Positions 34,699-44,835 are shown, numbered from the stretch's first letter. The stretch is DNA of 64,000 nucleotides from Zafaria cholistanensis (GCF_008580665.1 NZ_BKDJ01000006.1:111212-175211), one strand, 5' to 3'. Notes: generated by a model from the sequence alone, not told the origin. Numbers and translations: made by a program.

Positions 34699-35778
34699 TT
34701 GAGCGAGGATGGTGGCCAGCGCACCCTGCGGGTGGGCATCCTGGCGGACCCGGGGCTGCCCGAGGCGGCCGCGCGCCCGATCGCCCAAGGGTTGGCCGGC
34801 GCCTTGCGGCGCGTGGTCGATCCTGGCTGCCGGTGGGATGTCGAAACCCTGCGCGGAGCCTTGCCGCTGACGGAGGACGGGCACATCCCCCTGCTTGAGC
34901 AGGCCGCGGAGCTGAGGGCGCGGAACCGGTGGGATTACGTGGTGTACCTGACGGACCTGCCCCGATCTCACGACGGGAAGGTCATGGTGTGCGAATCCAG
35001 CGCGGAGGCGAAGACGGTCCTGGTTTCGATGCCCGCGCTGGGGGCCTGGCGCGTGGGGGCTGCTGCCCGGAAGCTCCTGCTGGGCGCGCTGGGGTCCCTG
35101 CACGGGGGCGGCGGGCACCCCCCGCTTCCCCGCAGGACGCCCTTCCGGGCATCGACGGTTCAACGCCAAGGAGCAGAGGATGTTTCCTACACGGTAGTGT
35201 CCGGCTGGCCGGGCCGGCTGCGGCTGCTGGCGGGCATGGTCCGCAACAACAGGCCGGGCCGGCTGCTGTCCGCCCTCTCCACCTGCATGGCCGCCGCGGC
35301 CGCGACCGGTGCCTTCGGCATCTTCTACACCACCATGTGGAACATGGCCGACGTGCTGCCCCCGTGGCGGCTGGCGCTGATCAGCGCCGCGACGGTCGGC
35401 GCGCTGGGAGCGTGGCTCATCGTGCACAACGGATTGTGGAGCAGGGGCCTGGGCCCGGAAGCCTCGGCCCGGGCGGGCCTGGACAACGCGGCAACCATCG
35501 CCACCGTGGCGCTGAGCGTGGGGCTGATGCACATGGTCCTGTTTATGGTGCTGATGGCCGGGTCGCTGGTGGTTATCGATGCCGGCTACCTGGAAGCGGA
35601 GCTGGGCCACCCGGTGGGCCCGCTGGACTACGCGCGCCTGGCCTGGCTGGCGGCTTCGCTGGGAACCGTGGCGGGGGCCCTGGGCTCCAACTTCGACAGC
35701 GACGAGGCCATCCGTGAGGCGACCTACAGCAGGAGGGACCGCCAGCGGCGCCGCCTGAAGGACTCCTTCGAGGACTGA
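34699..35778 (+). CDS. Conserved actinobacterial membrane protein
   Basis: A 359-residue protein starting with TTG, supported by GGAAGGAGGACAGGG upstream. The first 150 residues are soluble (LRVGILADPGLPEAAARPIAQ, WDYVVYLTDLP) with an alpha/beta look. Four hydrophobic segments follow from about residue 190 (TCMAAAAATGAFGIFYTTMW, LALISAATVGALGAWLIV, VALSVGLMHMVLFMVLMAG, LAWLAASLGTVAGALGS). The family is common in actinobacteria and sometimes carries a folate-dehydrogenase name that nothing in this sequence supports. The function is unknown. Confidence 0.72.
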   Translation: MSEDGGQRTLRVGILADPGLPEAAARPIAQGLAGALRRVVDPGCRWDVETLRGALPLTEDGHIPLLEQAAELRARNRWDYVVYLTDLPRSHDGKVMVCESSAEAKTVLVSMPALGAWRVGAAARKLLLGALGSLHGGGGHPPLPRRTPFRASTVQRQGAEDVSYTVVSGWPGRLRLLAGMVRNNRPGRLLSALSTCMAAAAATGAFGIFYTTMWNMADVLPPWRLALISAATVGALGAWLIVHNGLWSRGLGPEASARAGLDNAATIATVALSVGLMHMVLFMVLMAGSLVVIDAGYLEAELGHPVGPLDYARLAWLAASLGTVAGALGSNFDSDEAIREATYSRRDRQRRRLKDSFED

Positions 35779-36000
35779 TCCGGAGGGGGCGCCCGCCGGC
35801 CCGCGGGGAGCAGGAGTCCGCACGCCGGGAGACGCATGTTGTGGCTTGCACCGCAGGTGCCGCCCGTGATGATCTTGAGGGGCGCACTGCAGCCATGGAA
35901 GTGGCGGGCAGGTGCGTCCTCACCGCTGGCAACGGAGGTGGGGGTTTACCTCGGGTTTTAGATGAGGAACCAGCTGGACGCGGCAAGAGGGGAATCCACC

Positions 36001-38259
36001 ATGACCGATCTGACCGGATCCAAAAACATGGACGAGCGGCAAGGGGATCCCGCCGAGCCGCAGGAGACCGAGCCGGCCCCGTCGCATGCGCTGGACATCA
36101 CCTTCGATGAGCAGTTCTACCCGGCCCGGCCGCGGCCTCTCCGGCCGACGGCCAGGCGCAGGGAACACATTGCAGGGCAGCCGCCGTTCCAGGCCGATGG
36201 ACGCAACAAGGTTTACGTCGAATGGCTGCGCAACCAGTCGATGCTCGGCGATGCCGATGTCCTGGCCCGCCAGCTGTCGGGGCAGGCCAGCATGTGGCAG
36301 AACCCCTACGCGTTTCCCAACCCGCGGGCGGCGGTGGAAAGGGCGTCCGTCTGGTTCACCGCCTACCCCTTGTCCTTCATCACCAAGCCCGGCCAGTCCT
36401 TCCTGGCGGCGCTGGGGGACCGGGACATGTGGGAGGCGTTCCAGCGCATCGGGATCAAGGCCATCCACACCGGCCCCGTGAAGCGGGCCGGCGGGCTCGA
36501 CGGATGGGAACACACCCCCAGCATCGACGGCCACTTTGACCGCATCAGCATGGCCATCGACCCGTCCTTCGGCACCGTCGAGGAGTTCAGGGCGATGTGC
36601 GAGGCCGCGCAGGCGCACGGAGGCACCATCATCGACGACATCGTCCCCGGCCATACGGGCAAGGGGGCGGATTTCCGGCTGGCGGAGATGAACTACCGGG
36701 ACTACCCGGGGATCTACCACATGATCGACATCCCCGAAGCCGACTGGCACCTGCTGCCCGACGTCCCCGAAGGCGAGGACTCGGTCAACATCGACAGCCG
36801 GACCGAAAGCGCCCTGCAGGAAGCCGGATACATCATCGGGCAGCTGCAGCGGGTCATCTTCTACGAGCCCGGCGTGAAGGAAACCAACTGGAGCGCCACC
36901 CGCCCCGTCTACGACACCACCGGCAAGCTGCGCAGGTGGGTCTATCTGCACTACTTCAAGTCCGGCCAGCCCTCGATCAACTGGCTCGATCCGACCTTCG
37001 CCGGAATGCGCCTGGTGATGGGCGACGCCCTCCACTCCCTGGTCGACCTTGGGACCGGCGCCCTCCGCCTGGACGCCAACGGTTTCCTGGGCGTCGAGAA
37101 GAGCGCCGAGGAAAGCCCCGCGTGGTCCGAAGGCCACCCCCTCTCGGAAGCGGCCAACCAGCTGTTGGGCAGCATGGTCCGAAAAGTCGGTGGCTTCACG
37201 TTCCAGGAACTGAACCTGAGCATCGACGACATCAAGGCCACCTCGGAAACCGGTCCGGACCTGTCATACGACTTCGTGACCAGGCCCGCGTACCACCACG
37301 CGCTGGTGACGGCGGACACCGAATTCCTCCGGCTGACCCTGCGCCTGGCCATGGACGCCGGCGTGGACCAGGCCTCGCTGGTCCATGCCCTGCAAAACCA
37401 TGACGAACTCACGTACGAGCTGGTTCATTTCACCACGAAGCACCGGGACGACCACTTCGACCTGGCAGGGCTTCGCATGACCGGTTTCGAAGTCGCGGAC
37501 AAGATCCAGGGCGACCTCAGGAAGGGCATTACCGGGCAGGCGGCGCCCTACAACCTCCTTTTCACCACCAACGGCATCGCCTGCACCACGGCGAGCGTGA
37601 TCACCGCCGTCCTGGGCATCAAGGACCTGTCCGCGATCACCGGGGAACAGAAGCGGCAGATCCGCGACGTCCACCTGCTGCTGGCCATGTACAACGCCCT
37701 GCAGCCCGGCGTCTTTGCCCTGTCGGGATGGGACCTCTGCGGAGCACTGCCACTGGGGCGGGACCAGGTCTCGGAACTGCTCAGCAAGGGCGACACGCGG
37801 TGGATCAACCGCGGCCGGCACGACCTCATGGGACACGGCACCGCGGGCGAGCCCGGCGGCTCGGCGCTGCCCAAGGCCCAGACCCTCTACGAAACGCTGC
37901 CCGAGCAGCTCCTGGATGAGCATTCCTTCGCCTCACGGCTGGCCCGCATCCTCAGGGTGAGGGAGGACCTGGGCATCGCGAAGAGCGAGCTCATCGATGT
38001 TCCGGACGTTTCCCATCGCGGGCTCCTGGTCATGGTCCACCGCCTGCCCTCAGGACAGCTGCAAATCACCGTCCTGAACTTCTCGCCCGAAGACGTCGCC
38101 GGTTCCGTCCACTCGCCAACGCTCCCCACGGACGAAACCGTCACGGATGCCTTCACCGGGGAAAAAATCAGCACCGTCGATGACCTGCACAGCTTCTACA
38201 TCTCCCTTCCGCCGTACACCGGAACGGCCCTGCTCATCGGCTCCGTCGAAGGAGCCTGA
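36001..38259 (+). CDS. GH13 alpha-amylase-family enzyme, trehalose-synthase-like
   Basis: A 752-residue enzyme of glycoside hydrolase family 13. The four conserved regions can be followed: [12 protein letters not shown] (region I), [11 protein letters not shown] with the nucleophile Asp (II), FTFQELNLS with the acid Glu (III) and [10 protein letters not shown] (IV). The long N-terminal part ([23 protein letters not shown]-like stretch) and overall shape suit the GH13 subfamily that includes trehalose synthases interconverting maltose and trehalose, but other transglycosylation is possible. GAGGGGAATCCACC precedes ATG 36001. It is a single-gene unit with no other trehalose genes beside it. Confidence 0.72.
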   Translation: MTDLTGSKNMDERQGDPAEPQETEPAPSHALDITFDEQFYPARPRPLRPTARRREHIAGQPPFQADGRNKVYVEWLRNQSMLGDADVLARQLSGQASMWQNPYAFPNPRAAVERASVWFTAYPLSFITKPGQSFLAALGDRDMWEAFQRIGIKAIHTGPVKRAGGLDGWEHTPSIDGHFDRISMAIDPSFGTVEEFRAMCEAAQAHGGTIIDDIVPGHTGKGADFRLAEMNYRDYPGIYHMIDIPEADWHLLPDVPEGEDSVNIDSRTESALQEAGYIIGQLQRVIFYEPGVKETNWSATRPVYDTTGKLRRWVYLHYFKSGQPSINWLDPTFAGMRLVMGDALHSLVDLGTGALRLDANGFLGVEKSAEESPAWSEGHPLSEAANQLLGSMVRKVGGFTFQELNLSIDDIKATSETGPDLSYDFVTRPAYHHALVTADTEFLRLTLRLAMDAGVDQASLVHALQNHDELTYELVHFTTKHRDDHFDLAGLRMTGFEVADKIQGDLRKGITGQAAPYNLLFTTNGIACTTASVITAVLGIKDLSAITGEQKRQIRDVHLLLAMYNALQPGVFALSGWDLCGALPLGRDQVSELLSKGDTRWINRGRHDLMGHGTAGEPGGSALPKAQTLYETLPEQLLDEHSFASRLARILRVREDLGIAKSELIDVPDVSHRGLLVMVHRLPSGQLQITVLNFSPEDVAGSVHSPTLPTDETVTDAFTGEKISTVDDLHSFYISLPPYTGTALLIGSVEGA

Positions 38260-38279
38260 CCGCACGGGGAACCCACCCA

Positions 38280-38294
38280 GCCGGCAGTACCGGC
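38280..38294. terminator. Short hairpin between convergent genes
   Basis: GCCGG-CAGTA-CCGGC forms a five-pair stem in the 64-base gap between the GH13 enzyme gene and the convergent MFS gene. It is weak and has no T-run. Confidence 0.3.
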
Positions 38295-38323
38295 CCGTTC
38301 CGCGGCGGGACGCGGGCGGCCTG

Positions 38324-39706
38324 TCAGGCGTTCCGCGAGGGACCCGCGGCCGTGGTTGCCGGGGCGGCATTGCTGCCGGTGCGGTGTCCACGCAGCACCG
38401 GCGGCAATGCCGCTGCGGCCAGCAGGGCGAGCAGGACCAGCGGCACCCAGGGGATGCCGGGCCACCAGTGGTGCCGGTCGGTGAGGTCGAGCAACCGGCC
38501 CAGCAGGGCATTGCCTGCCAGCACGGCGATTCCGCCGCAGGTGGCTGACAACCCGAAGTAGGCCCCCCGCCGCGGCACCGGCCCGCCGGCCGGGACGAAG
38601 GCCGGGATCAGGGACAGGATGGTGGGGGTGAGGAGCATGCGGCCCAGGATCAAGACAGCGACGGCACCCGCCATCGGTGCCAGGGAACTGCCCGAAGTCC
38701 CGGGATGCACCGCGGTTGTTGCGGTCAGGGCAAACGCGGCGGCGAGCAGGACGAAGCCGGCGGACAGGGTGCGCCCCGGCCCCAGGCGCTGGGCCGCCGC
38801 CGCCGCCGGCAGCTGCAGCAGCAGGGTCAGGACAGAGGCCAGCAGGAACAGGGCGCCCAGCCAGGCGCCGTCCAGGCCCCGCCGGTCCAGTTCCACCGGG
38901 ACCGCGAAGTAGAGCTGGTTGTAGGCCAGCATGTTCATGCTGGCGAACATGCAGAACACCACGAAGCGGCGGTTGCGCAGGCACTCAAGGGCCGGGCGGG
39001 CCACGGCGTGTCCCGGCTCCTCCAGATCCGGCTCCGGACCCTGTGTCGAATCCGCCGCAGTACGCTCCGGTGCAGCACGGTCAGCTGCAGCACGGTCAGC
39101 TGCAGCACGGCCCGCTGCAACACGGTCCGGCGCGGCGGGGAGGCGGTACCACAGCAGGATCGTTACGGCAGTGAAGACCGCGATCCCGGCGGCCAGCGCG
39201 GCGTCGAAGCCCCATCCCAGCAGGGCTGACCCCAGGACCGGGCCCAAGACGGCGCCGATCTCCCCGGTGATCGCCAGCCAGACGAACACCGAGCGCCGGC
39301 CCTTTTTTCCGCCGGCGGGTGCGCCGGCGTCGGCCTGGGACAGCTGGGATTCCAGGGCCGGGGAGAACAGGGCGCCCCCGGCGCCGGTGAGGACCGCGCC
39401 GAGCAGGAACAAGGTGAAGTCGGAGGCCGCCGCCAGGGTGGCGTAGCCGAGGATGCGGATCAGGCAGCCGGTGAGGATCGCCCGGCGCGGGCCCCAGCGG
39501 TCGGCCAGTATGCCGCCGGCCAGGAACATCCCCTGCTGGCTGAAGGTGCGTGCCCCGAGCACCAGTCCGATCGCGGCGGCATCCATTCCGTAGTCCCGGC
39601 CCATGGCCCCGGCGAGGAAGGGAACGACGGCGTAGAAGCCGAGGTTGAAAACCAGTTGGGCACCCAGCAGGGTGCGCGTCTCAGGCCGGTAGTGGCGGAA
39701 GGGCAT
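38324..39706 (-). CDS. MFS transporter, last gene of metal-linked ABC operon
   Basis: A 460-residue 12-helix major facilitator. The loop motif GGILADRWGPRR after helix 2 is clear. A hydrophilic mid-loop between helices 6 and 7 contains an in-frame repeat RAAADRAAADRAAPERTAAD. The start at 39706 lies inside the last codons of the dual ATPase gene. Position and pairing match CntE, which exports the metallophore staphylopine in cntABCDFE loci. It is paralogous to the truncated MFS gene at 1-241. Export of a chelator is inference from gene order. Confidence 0.85.
   Translation of the reverse strand: MPFRHYRPETRTLLGAQLVFNLGFYAVVPFLAGAMGRDYGMDAAAIGLVLGARTFSQQGMFLAGGILADRWGPRRAILTGCLIRILGYATLAAASDFTLFLLGAVLTGAGGALFSPALESQLSQADAGAPAGGKKGRRSVFVWLAITGEIGAVLGPVLGSALLGWGFDAALAAGIAVFTAVTILLWYRLPAAPDRVAAGRAAADRAAADRAAPERTAADSTQGPEPDLEEPGHAVARPALECLRNRRFVVFCMFASMNMLAYNQLYFAVPVELDRRGLDGAWLGALFLLASVLTLLLQLPAAAAAQRLGPGRTLSAGFVLLAAAFALTATTAVHPGTSGSSLAPMAGAVAVLILGRMLLTPTILSLIPAFVPAGGPVPRRGAYFGLSATCGGIAVLAGNALLGRLLDLTDRHHWWPGIPWVPLVLLALLAAAALPPVLRGHRTGSNAAPATTAAGPSRNA
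39071..39130. repeat. 15-bp in-frame tandem repeat in MFS loop
   Basis: Four adjacent 15-base units (TGCAGCACGGTCAGC, copies three and four diverged) encode repeated AAADR-like pentapeptides in the central cytoplasmic loop of the MFS protein. Confidence 0.8.
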
Positions 39707-41369
39707 CGAGGAGCTCCTGGGTCTCGGGAACCAGGCGTTGGGGACCCGTCGTCCCGGCCCGCCGGGAGGGAAGCGAGGCCGCCACCAGCTGCCTGCTGTG
39801 CGGGTGCTGCGGATCCGTGAAGAAGTCTTCGGTGGCCGCGAGCTCGACCAGGGCACCCTCGAAGAGGACGGCGACGCGCTGGCTTGCGTAGCGGATGACG
39901 TTCATGTCGTGGGAGATCATGACCAGGGACATCCGGTGGTCGCGCTGCAGGCGCAGCAGCAGGTCCAGGACCTTGCGTTGGGTCACCGCGTCCAGGGCCG
40001 AGGTGGCCTCGTCGCAGATCAGCACCGTGGGCTCCAGCAAAAGCGCCCTGGCGATCGTGAGCCGTTGCAGCTGGCCCCCGGAGCATTGGCCGGGATACCT
40101 GTCCAACAGTCCGGGCTCCAGCTCCACTTCCTGCAGGACGCGGTGGATGCGGTTTTGGCGCTCCTCCGTGGTGAGGCCGCCGCGCTGCGCCAAAGGCGCT
40201 TCCAGGCTGGCACAGAGCCTCATGCGCGGGTCGAAGGCGTCGTGCGGCTCCTGGAAGACCAGCTGCACGGCGGTGCCGGCACTGCCGCCAGGGCCCTGCC
40301 GTGCGCCCGTGGGCCGGGTGATGCGTCCGCTGTCCGGGGACTCGAGCCCGACGGCCAATCGGGCGAGGGTGCTTTTCCCGGAGCCGGACTGGCCCAGGAC
40401 GCCGAGGATTTCGCCTTCAAGGACAGTGAGCGAGACCTGCTCCAGGGCGGGACGCAGGCCGCGTTTGGCCGCTGCGAAGCGCTTCGTGACGCCCTCAAGG
40501 GCCAGGACGGTGCGCGCGGAGGCGGCGGGGGCGGGCTTCGGGCCGGGGACCAGGGCGGAGGATGCCAGGAGCTGCCGGGTGCACTCGCTTTGGGGGGCGT
40601 CCAGGACTGCTGCGGCCGGGCCGGACTCCTTGACCTGTCCCGCCTCCATGACCACCACGCGGTCTGCGAAGGCGGAAACGGTGGCGAAGTCATGCGTGAT
40701 GTAGAGGATGCCCAGTCCGCGCTGGCGCCGCTGCCGGTCGATCAGCTCCAGGATCTGGCGCTCGAGGACCTTGTCGAGGGCGGAGGTCGGCTCGTCCGCC
40801 AGCAGCAGTTCGGGCTGGCCGGCCAGGGCGACCGCGAGCATGGCCCGCTGCGCCATGCCTCCCGAGAGTTGGTGGGGATACGCCCGCGCCCAGTGGCCCG
40901 GGTCGGAGAGGCCGGCCTCGGCCAGCAGGTCGACGGCCCGCGCCCTGGCTTCCCGGCCCCGGAGGCCCGCGTGGAGCCGGAGCGGTTCCAGCAGATGGCT
41001 GATGATGGTCTGCCGGGGGTTGAACATCCGTTTGGGCTGCTGGAAGAGCATGCCGATCCTGCCGCCGCGCACGCGGTTGAGCTCCGCCTCGCCGGCCGCC
41101 CTCAGGTCCGTCCCGCCCAGCCGGATCGTGCCGGAATCAATGCGCAGGTTGGGGGGAAGCAGGCCCAGCGCGGACATGGCCGTGAGCGTCTTGCCGCTTC
41201 CGGAGGCTCCGACGAGGGCCACGAACTCGCCCGGGGCGACGGTGAGGTCGACGCCGGCCAGGAGGGTGCGTGGGGCGGGCGCGCTCCGGTCCGCCCTGGT
41301 GCGCGCCGGAGCGGTGGAAGGTGTCCCCTCGCTGAGGCGCAGCTGTTCGATGAGCAGGCCCTCAGGCAT
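39681..41369 (-). CDS. Fused dual ABC ATPase of peptide/nickel/metallophore importer
   Basis: A 562-residue protein with two complete nucleotide-binding domains, equal to a DppD-DppF or CntD-CntF fusion. The first has Walker A GASGSGKT at 54-61, signature LSGGMAQR near 168 and ADEPTSALD near 191. The second has Walker A GQSGSGKS at 326-333 and signature CSGGQLQR, with CDEATSALD. It energises import through the two permeases encoded just upstream; its start overlaps the end of the second permease gene by eight bases. The equivalent subunits in the operon at 1-1.6 kb are separate genes. Confidence 0.93.
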   Translation of the reverse strand: MPEGLLIEQLRLSEGTPSTAPARTRADRSAPAPRTLLAGVDLTVAPGEFVALVGASGSGKTLTAMSALGLLPPNLRIDSGTIRLGGTDLRAAGEAELNRVRGGRIGMLFQQPKRMFNPRQTIISHLLEPLRLHAGLRGREARARAVDLLAEAGLSDPGHWARAYPHQLSGGMAQRAMLAVALAGQPELLLADEPTSALDKVLERQILELIDRQRRQRGLGILYITHDFATVSAFADRVVVMEAGQVKESGPAAAVLDAPQSECTRQLLASSALVPGPKPAPAASARTVLALEGVTKRFAAAKRGLRPALEQVSLTVLEGEILGVLGQSGSGKSTLARLAVGLESPDSGRITRPTGARQGPGGSAGTAVQLVFQEPHDAFDPRMRLCASLEAPLAQRGGLTTEERQNRIHRVLQEVELEPGLLDRYPGQCSGGQLQRLTIARALLLEPTVLICDEATSALDAVTQRKVLDLLLRLQRDHRMSLVMISHDMNVIRYASQRVAVLFEGALVELAATEDFFTDPQHPHSRQLVAASLPSRRAGTTGPQRLVPETQELLDALPPLPA

Positions 41370-42204
41370 TCCGCACCTCCAGCGCGGGGGAGGTTGGCGC
41401 CAGGGGGGTGGTGCTGCGGCGGACCAGGTGCTGGCCGATGAGGGTGACGCAAAGTGCGACGACGAAGATGGCCAAGCCGGGAGCGAGGATGGCCAGCGGC
41501 GAGCGCAGGGCGAAGGGCTGCGCGGCGGCCAGCATCGAGCCCCAGTCCGACTGTGGCGGCTGCACCCCCAGTCCCAGGTAGGACAGTGCTCCGACGCTGA
41601 TCAGCAACTGTCCAAAGCGGAGGGTGGCCTGTCCCAGCAGTGGGGCGGCCAGGTGCGGCAGGATGTGCCGCATGACGATGAAGCGGGGCGTGCACCCGAG
41701 CACGCGGGCGGCCTCGATGAATCCCCGGGCGGAAACGTCGTAGGCCAGTGCCCGGGCCAGCCGGGCGAAGGGCGTCCAGCCGGCCACCGTCAGGGCCAGC
41801 AGCAGCGACGGGTAGCCGCTTCCCAGCAGGGCGACCAGGAACAGGGCGAGCACCATCTCGGGCAGCGCGAGGAAGACGTCGTTGGTCCGGGTGAGGAATT
41901 CGTCGAGCCAGCCCCGGCGGCGGGCGCTGGCCACGCCGACCGCCGTGCCGATCACCCCGGTCAGCACCGTGGCCAGGGCTGCGATAGTGAGGGAGAACCG
42001 CCCGCCCTCGAGCAGGCGGCTGAGGGTGTCCCGGCCGAGGTGGTCCGTGCCCAGCCAGTGGTCGCCGCCGGGCGGGGAGAGCCTGGCGCCAAGGTCCTGG
42101 GCGGCGGGGGAATGGGGAGTGATCCAGGGGGAGAGCGCCACGGCGAGCACGATCAGGGCCAGGATCGAGGCGGCAACAAGCACGTGGGCGGGGAGGTTAC
42201 GCAT
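41362..42204 (-). CDS. ABC transporter permease (DppC/NikC/CntC-type)
   Basis: A 280-residue inner-membrane permease with six helices. The N-terminal helix is followed by a periplasmic stretch with PGGDHWLGTDHLGRD, a hallmark of the DppC class. The EAA-like loop that contacts the ATPase reads SARGFIEAARVLGCTPRFIVMRHILP. It overlaps the preceding permease gene by eight bases and the ATPase gene by eight bases. Confidence 0.93.
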   Translation of the reverse strand: MRNLPAHVLVAASILALIVLAVALSPWITPHSPAAQDLGARLSPPGGDHWLGTDHLGRDTLSRLLEGGRFSLTIAALATVLTGVIGTAVGVASARRRGWLDEFLTRTNDVFLALPEMVLALFLVALLGSGYPSLLLALTVAGWTPFARLARALAYDVSARGFIEAARVLGCTPRFIVMRHILPHLAAPLLGQATLRFGQLLISVGALSYLGLGVQPPQSDWGSMLAAAQPFALRSPLAILAPGLAIFVVALCVTLIGQHLVRRSTTPLAPTSPALEVRNA

Positions 42205-43138
42205 GGTGGGCCCTCATCCGGGGGTTCAGGAGCCGGTGGACCAGGTCGGCGGCCGTGGTCAGGACGACGGCGAGTCCCACCACCACGACGACGCCTCCCT
42301 GGGCCAGGGGAATGTCGCTGTTGAGGACCGCGTCGTAGAGCAGCCGTCCCATGCCCGGGATCGCGAAGATGACTTCCACGATGACCGATCCGCCCAGCAA
42401 CCCGGCGAACCACACCGCCGCCAGGGTGGTCAGGGGCAGCAGCCCGTTGGGGAGCACGTGCTTCAGCACGGTTTTCCGGCGGCCCAGCCCGCGGCTGCGG
42501 GCCGCCACCACGTGCTCGGCACTCAGGGCGTCGAGCACCCCTTCGCGCACCGCCGAGGTGAAATGGCTGATCGGGCGCAGCGCGAGCACGGTGACGGGCA
42601 GGACCGCGGAGGCGGGCCCCGCCCATCCCGCGGAAGGCAGCACGGACAGCTTCAGGGCGAAAATCAGCACGAGCACCGGCGCGAGCCAGTATTCCGGGAT
42701 CGCGATGAACGCCTGCGTCACGGTGGTGATGGCCTTGTCCGCCAGGCGTCCCTCCTGCAGGGCGGCGGCCGTCCCGAGGAGGACGGAGACCAGGGCCGCG
42801 GCGCCCAGGGTGGCCACGACCATGCTCAGGGTGATCCACAGGGCAGGCAGCACCTGTTCGACGACCGGGGTGCGGCTGGTGTAGGACAGGCCCATGTCCC
42901 CGCTGCCGAAGCGGCCCAGCCACCGCAGGTACTGCGTCCACAGCGGGTCGCCGATCCCCAGCTGGAGCGTCAGGGCCTGCACGGTGGCCTCGTCGACCAC
43001 CTCGCCGGAAACCCGGGAGCGGATGATCTTCCGTGCCGGATCCCCGGGGGTGACGTAGGGGATGAGGAAGACCAGGAAGGACGCCAGAAGGACGGAGACC
43101 CCCAGGGTCGCCGTCCTTCTGGCAAGGAACAGCATCAT
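42197..43138 (-). CDS. ABC transporter permease (DppB/NikB/CntB-type)
   Basis: A 313-residue inner-membrane permease of the DppB class. It begins MMLFLARRTATLGVSVLLASFLVFLIPYVTPGDPA, with the typical first helix and PGDPA. The EAA loop reads EHVVAARSRGLGRRKTVLKHVLPNG. It pairs with the DppC-type permease. It lies 61 bases after the substrate-binding protein gene. Confidence 0.93.
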   Translation of the reverse strand: MMLFLARRTATLGVSVLLASFLVFLIPYVTPGDPARKIIRSRVSGEVVDEATVQALTLQLGIGDPLWTQYLRWLGRFGSGDMGLSYTSRTPVVEQVLPALWITLSMVVATLGAAALVSVLLGTAAALQEGRLADKAITTVTQAFIAIPEYWLAPVLVLIFALKLSVLPSAGWAGPASAVLPVTVLALRPISHFTSAVREGVLDALSAEHVVAARSRGLGRRKTVLKHVLPNGLLPLTTLAAVWFAGLLGGSVIVEVIFAIPGMGRLLYDAVLNSDIPLAQGGVVVVVGLAVVLTTAADLVHRLLNPRMRAHHA

Positions 43139-43199
43139 TGCCGGCCCTGCCCGGGAGGAGCACCGGTGCTGCCGTGCACGCTCACGAGCCGGACCATGT

Positions 43200-44792
43200 T
43201 CACGATCCGGACTTGGTCGTTTCGGCGCGGAGCACGTACCGGGCCAGCGGGTCCTGCACGTGGGAGCCCAAGTTGGCGCGGACGGCGTCGATGGCCTGCT
43301 CGTTGACCAGCCAGATGTTCACGGCCTGGTCCTGGAGGATCTTCCCCGCCTCCGCGTACAGCCGGTAGCGCTCCTGGGTGTCGGCGGTCCGGGCCGCCTG
43401 CGCGATGAGCTTGTCGTAGTCCTCGTCGCAGAAGTGGCTGAGGTTGTACCCGCCGTCGCAGGTGTAGTCCGCCGTCAGGAAGCCGATCGGGTCGGCGATG
43501 TCGATGAGGCGGTTGCGCTGGCTGAGCACCATGTCGTAGTCGCCCGACAGCAGGTCCGGCTCCACCGCGGCGTATTCCGCGGTCCGGATTTTCACCGGCA
43601 CATCCACTGCCTTCAGGTTTTCCTGGATGACGGTGGCCACGTCGGCGAACTCGGCGCGTTCGACGATCGCGATGATTTCCAGCGGCCGGCCGGCGGTGTA
43701 TCCGGCGGCGGCGAGCAGCTGGCGGGCTGCCTCCACGTCCTGCTGTGGGGTCTGCGCGCCCTCGATCGCCCACGGCTCGGAGGGGGCGAAGGGCCCGCTG
43801 GCCGGCAGGGCGGCACCCTCGTAGACGCTGCCGGCCAGGGTGTTTAGGTCGAGCGCGGCCCGCAGGGCCTGGCGGAATTCGACGTCGTCGAACGGTGCCT
43901 TGCCGTTGTTCATGTACAGCGTCGCCGTCCGCGGCGAATCGGCCTTGAGGACCTTGACGTTCTCATCGGCCTCGAGCGCGGACAGGCTGGAGACGGGGAT
44001 GGAGAGGGAAACGTCGGCCTCGCCGGTCTGGACCTGCGTGGCGCGGGTGGCTCCGTCGGTGATGAAGCGGACTTCGGCCCCGGCCAGCTGCACCTGCCCG
44101 CCCCAGTAGTCCTCGTTCCGGTCCAGGGTCAGGGACTGCTTGGGCTTCTCCGAGACGGGGGTGAAGGGTCCCGTGCAGTGGCCGAAGGGATCGACGGTTT
44201 CGCCTTCGAAGGCGGCCGGGGCCAGCACGCCGGTGTTGACGCTGGCCAAGCGGTAGGGAACCAGCGGGCTTTCAGTCGGGGTGGTGATCCGGACCGTGCG
44301 CTCGTCGATGGCCTCGACACCGCTGACGACGGTCGGGTTGAAGGCCCGGGCCGGGACCTCCGCCTCGAGCACCGTCCGCAGGGAGTTCACCACCGTGTCG
44401 GCCGTGAGCGCGGTGCCGTCCTGGAACTTCACCCCGTCGCGGAGGGTGAAGTCCCATTCCAGGTCGGAGACCTGCTCCCACCCGGTGGCGAGCGAGGGCA
44501 CGATCTTCCCTGCGGCCTCGTCATACCGCGTGAGCGTCTCAAGGCATCCGGACAGGGACAGGATGTACGCCGCGTCGCTTTCGAGGGCCCAATCGGCCAC
44601 CGGAGCGCGGAAGTTGTCCACCACGATCCGCTGGTCGAGGTCGGCCGCCTGCGGACTTTCTCCTTCACCGGAGAAGCCACAACCGGACAACGCCAACACG
44701 GCAACTAATCCCATGGCCGCCGAGGACCGCAGCAAAGCGCGCACAAAACCACCTAAGTTCAATTTCCGCAGACGGGGTGTCCGGGACGGCAA
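43200..44792 (-). CDS. Substrate-binding lipoprotein of peptide/nickel/metallophore ABC importer
   Basis: A 530-residue family 5 extracellular solute-binding protein. A signal peptide ends in the lipobox LALSGC, with the lipidated Cys at residue 38. The mature part has typical pieces such as GLETLTRYD-like CLETLTRYD, WTFTLRDGVKFQDGT-like WDFTLRDGVKFQDGTALTA and a C-terminal LARYVLRAE. It is the first gene of the five-gene operon and lies 25 bases from an IdeR/DtxR-like iron box, so expression is probably induced by iron starvation. The ligand is likely a metal chelate or peptide; which one is not decided by sequence. Confidence 0.92.
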   Translation of the reverse strand: MPSRTPRLRKLNLGGFVRALLRSSAAMGLVAVLALSGCGFSGEGESPQAADLDQRIVVDNFRAPVADWALESDAAYILSLSGCLETLTRYDEAAGKIVPSLATGWEQVSDLEWDFTLRDGVKFQDGTALTADTVVNSLRTVLEAEVPARAFNPTVVSGVEAIDERTVRITTPTESPLVPYRLASVNTGVLAPAAFEGETVDPFGHCTGPFTPVSEKPKQSLTLDRNEDYWGGQVQLAGAEVRFITDGATRATQVQTGEADVSLSIPVSSLSALEADENVKVLKADSPRTATLYMNNGKAPFDDVEFRQALRAALDLNTLAGSVYEGAALPASGPFAPSEPWAIEGAQTPQQDVEAARQLLAAAGYTAGRPLEIIAIVERAEFADVATVIQENLKAVDVPVKIRTAEYAAVEPDLLSGDYDMVLSQRNRLIDIADPIGFLTADYTCDGGYNLSHFCDEDYDKLIAQAARTADTQERYRLYAEAGKILQDQAVNIWLVNEQAIDAVRANLGSHVQDPLARYVLRAETTKSGS

Positions 44793-44816
44793 GGAAATGG
44801 CCGCGAGGGCCGAAGG

Positions 44817-44835
44817 TGAGTTTAGGCAATCCTAA
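44817..44835. promoter_or_regulatory. IdeR/DtxR-like iron box
   Basis: Read on the minus strand, TTAGGATTGCCTAAACTCA agrees with the 19-base DtxR/IdeR consensus TTAGGTTAGCCTAACCTAA at 15 positions. It lies 25 bases upstream of the substrate-binding protein start, where a bound repressor would block the promoter or early transcription. Confidence 0.72.

Noticed and set aside
34699-35778. Annotation as methylenetetrahydrofolate dehydrogenase
   Set aside because: No folate dehydrogenase motif is present; the protein has a soluble domain and four membrane helices.
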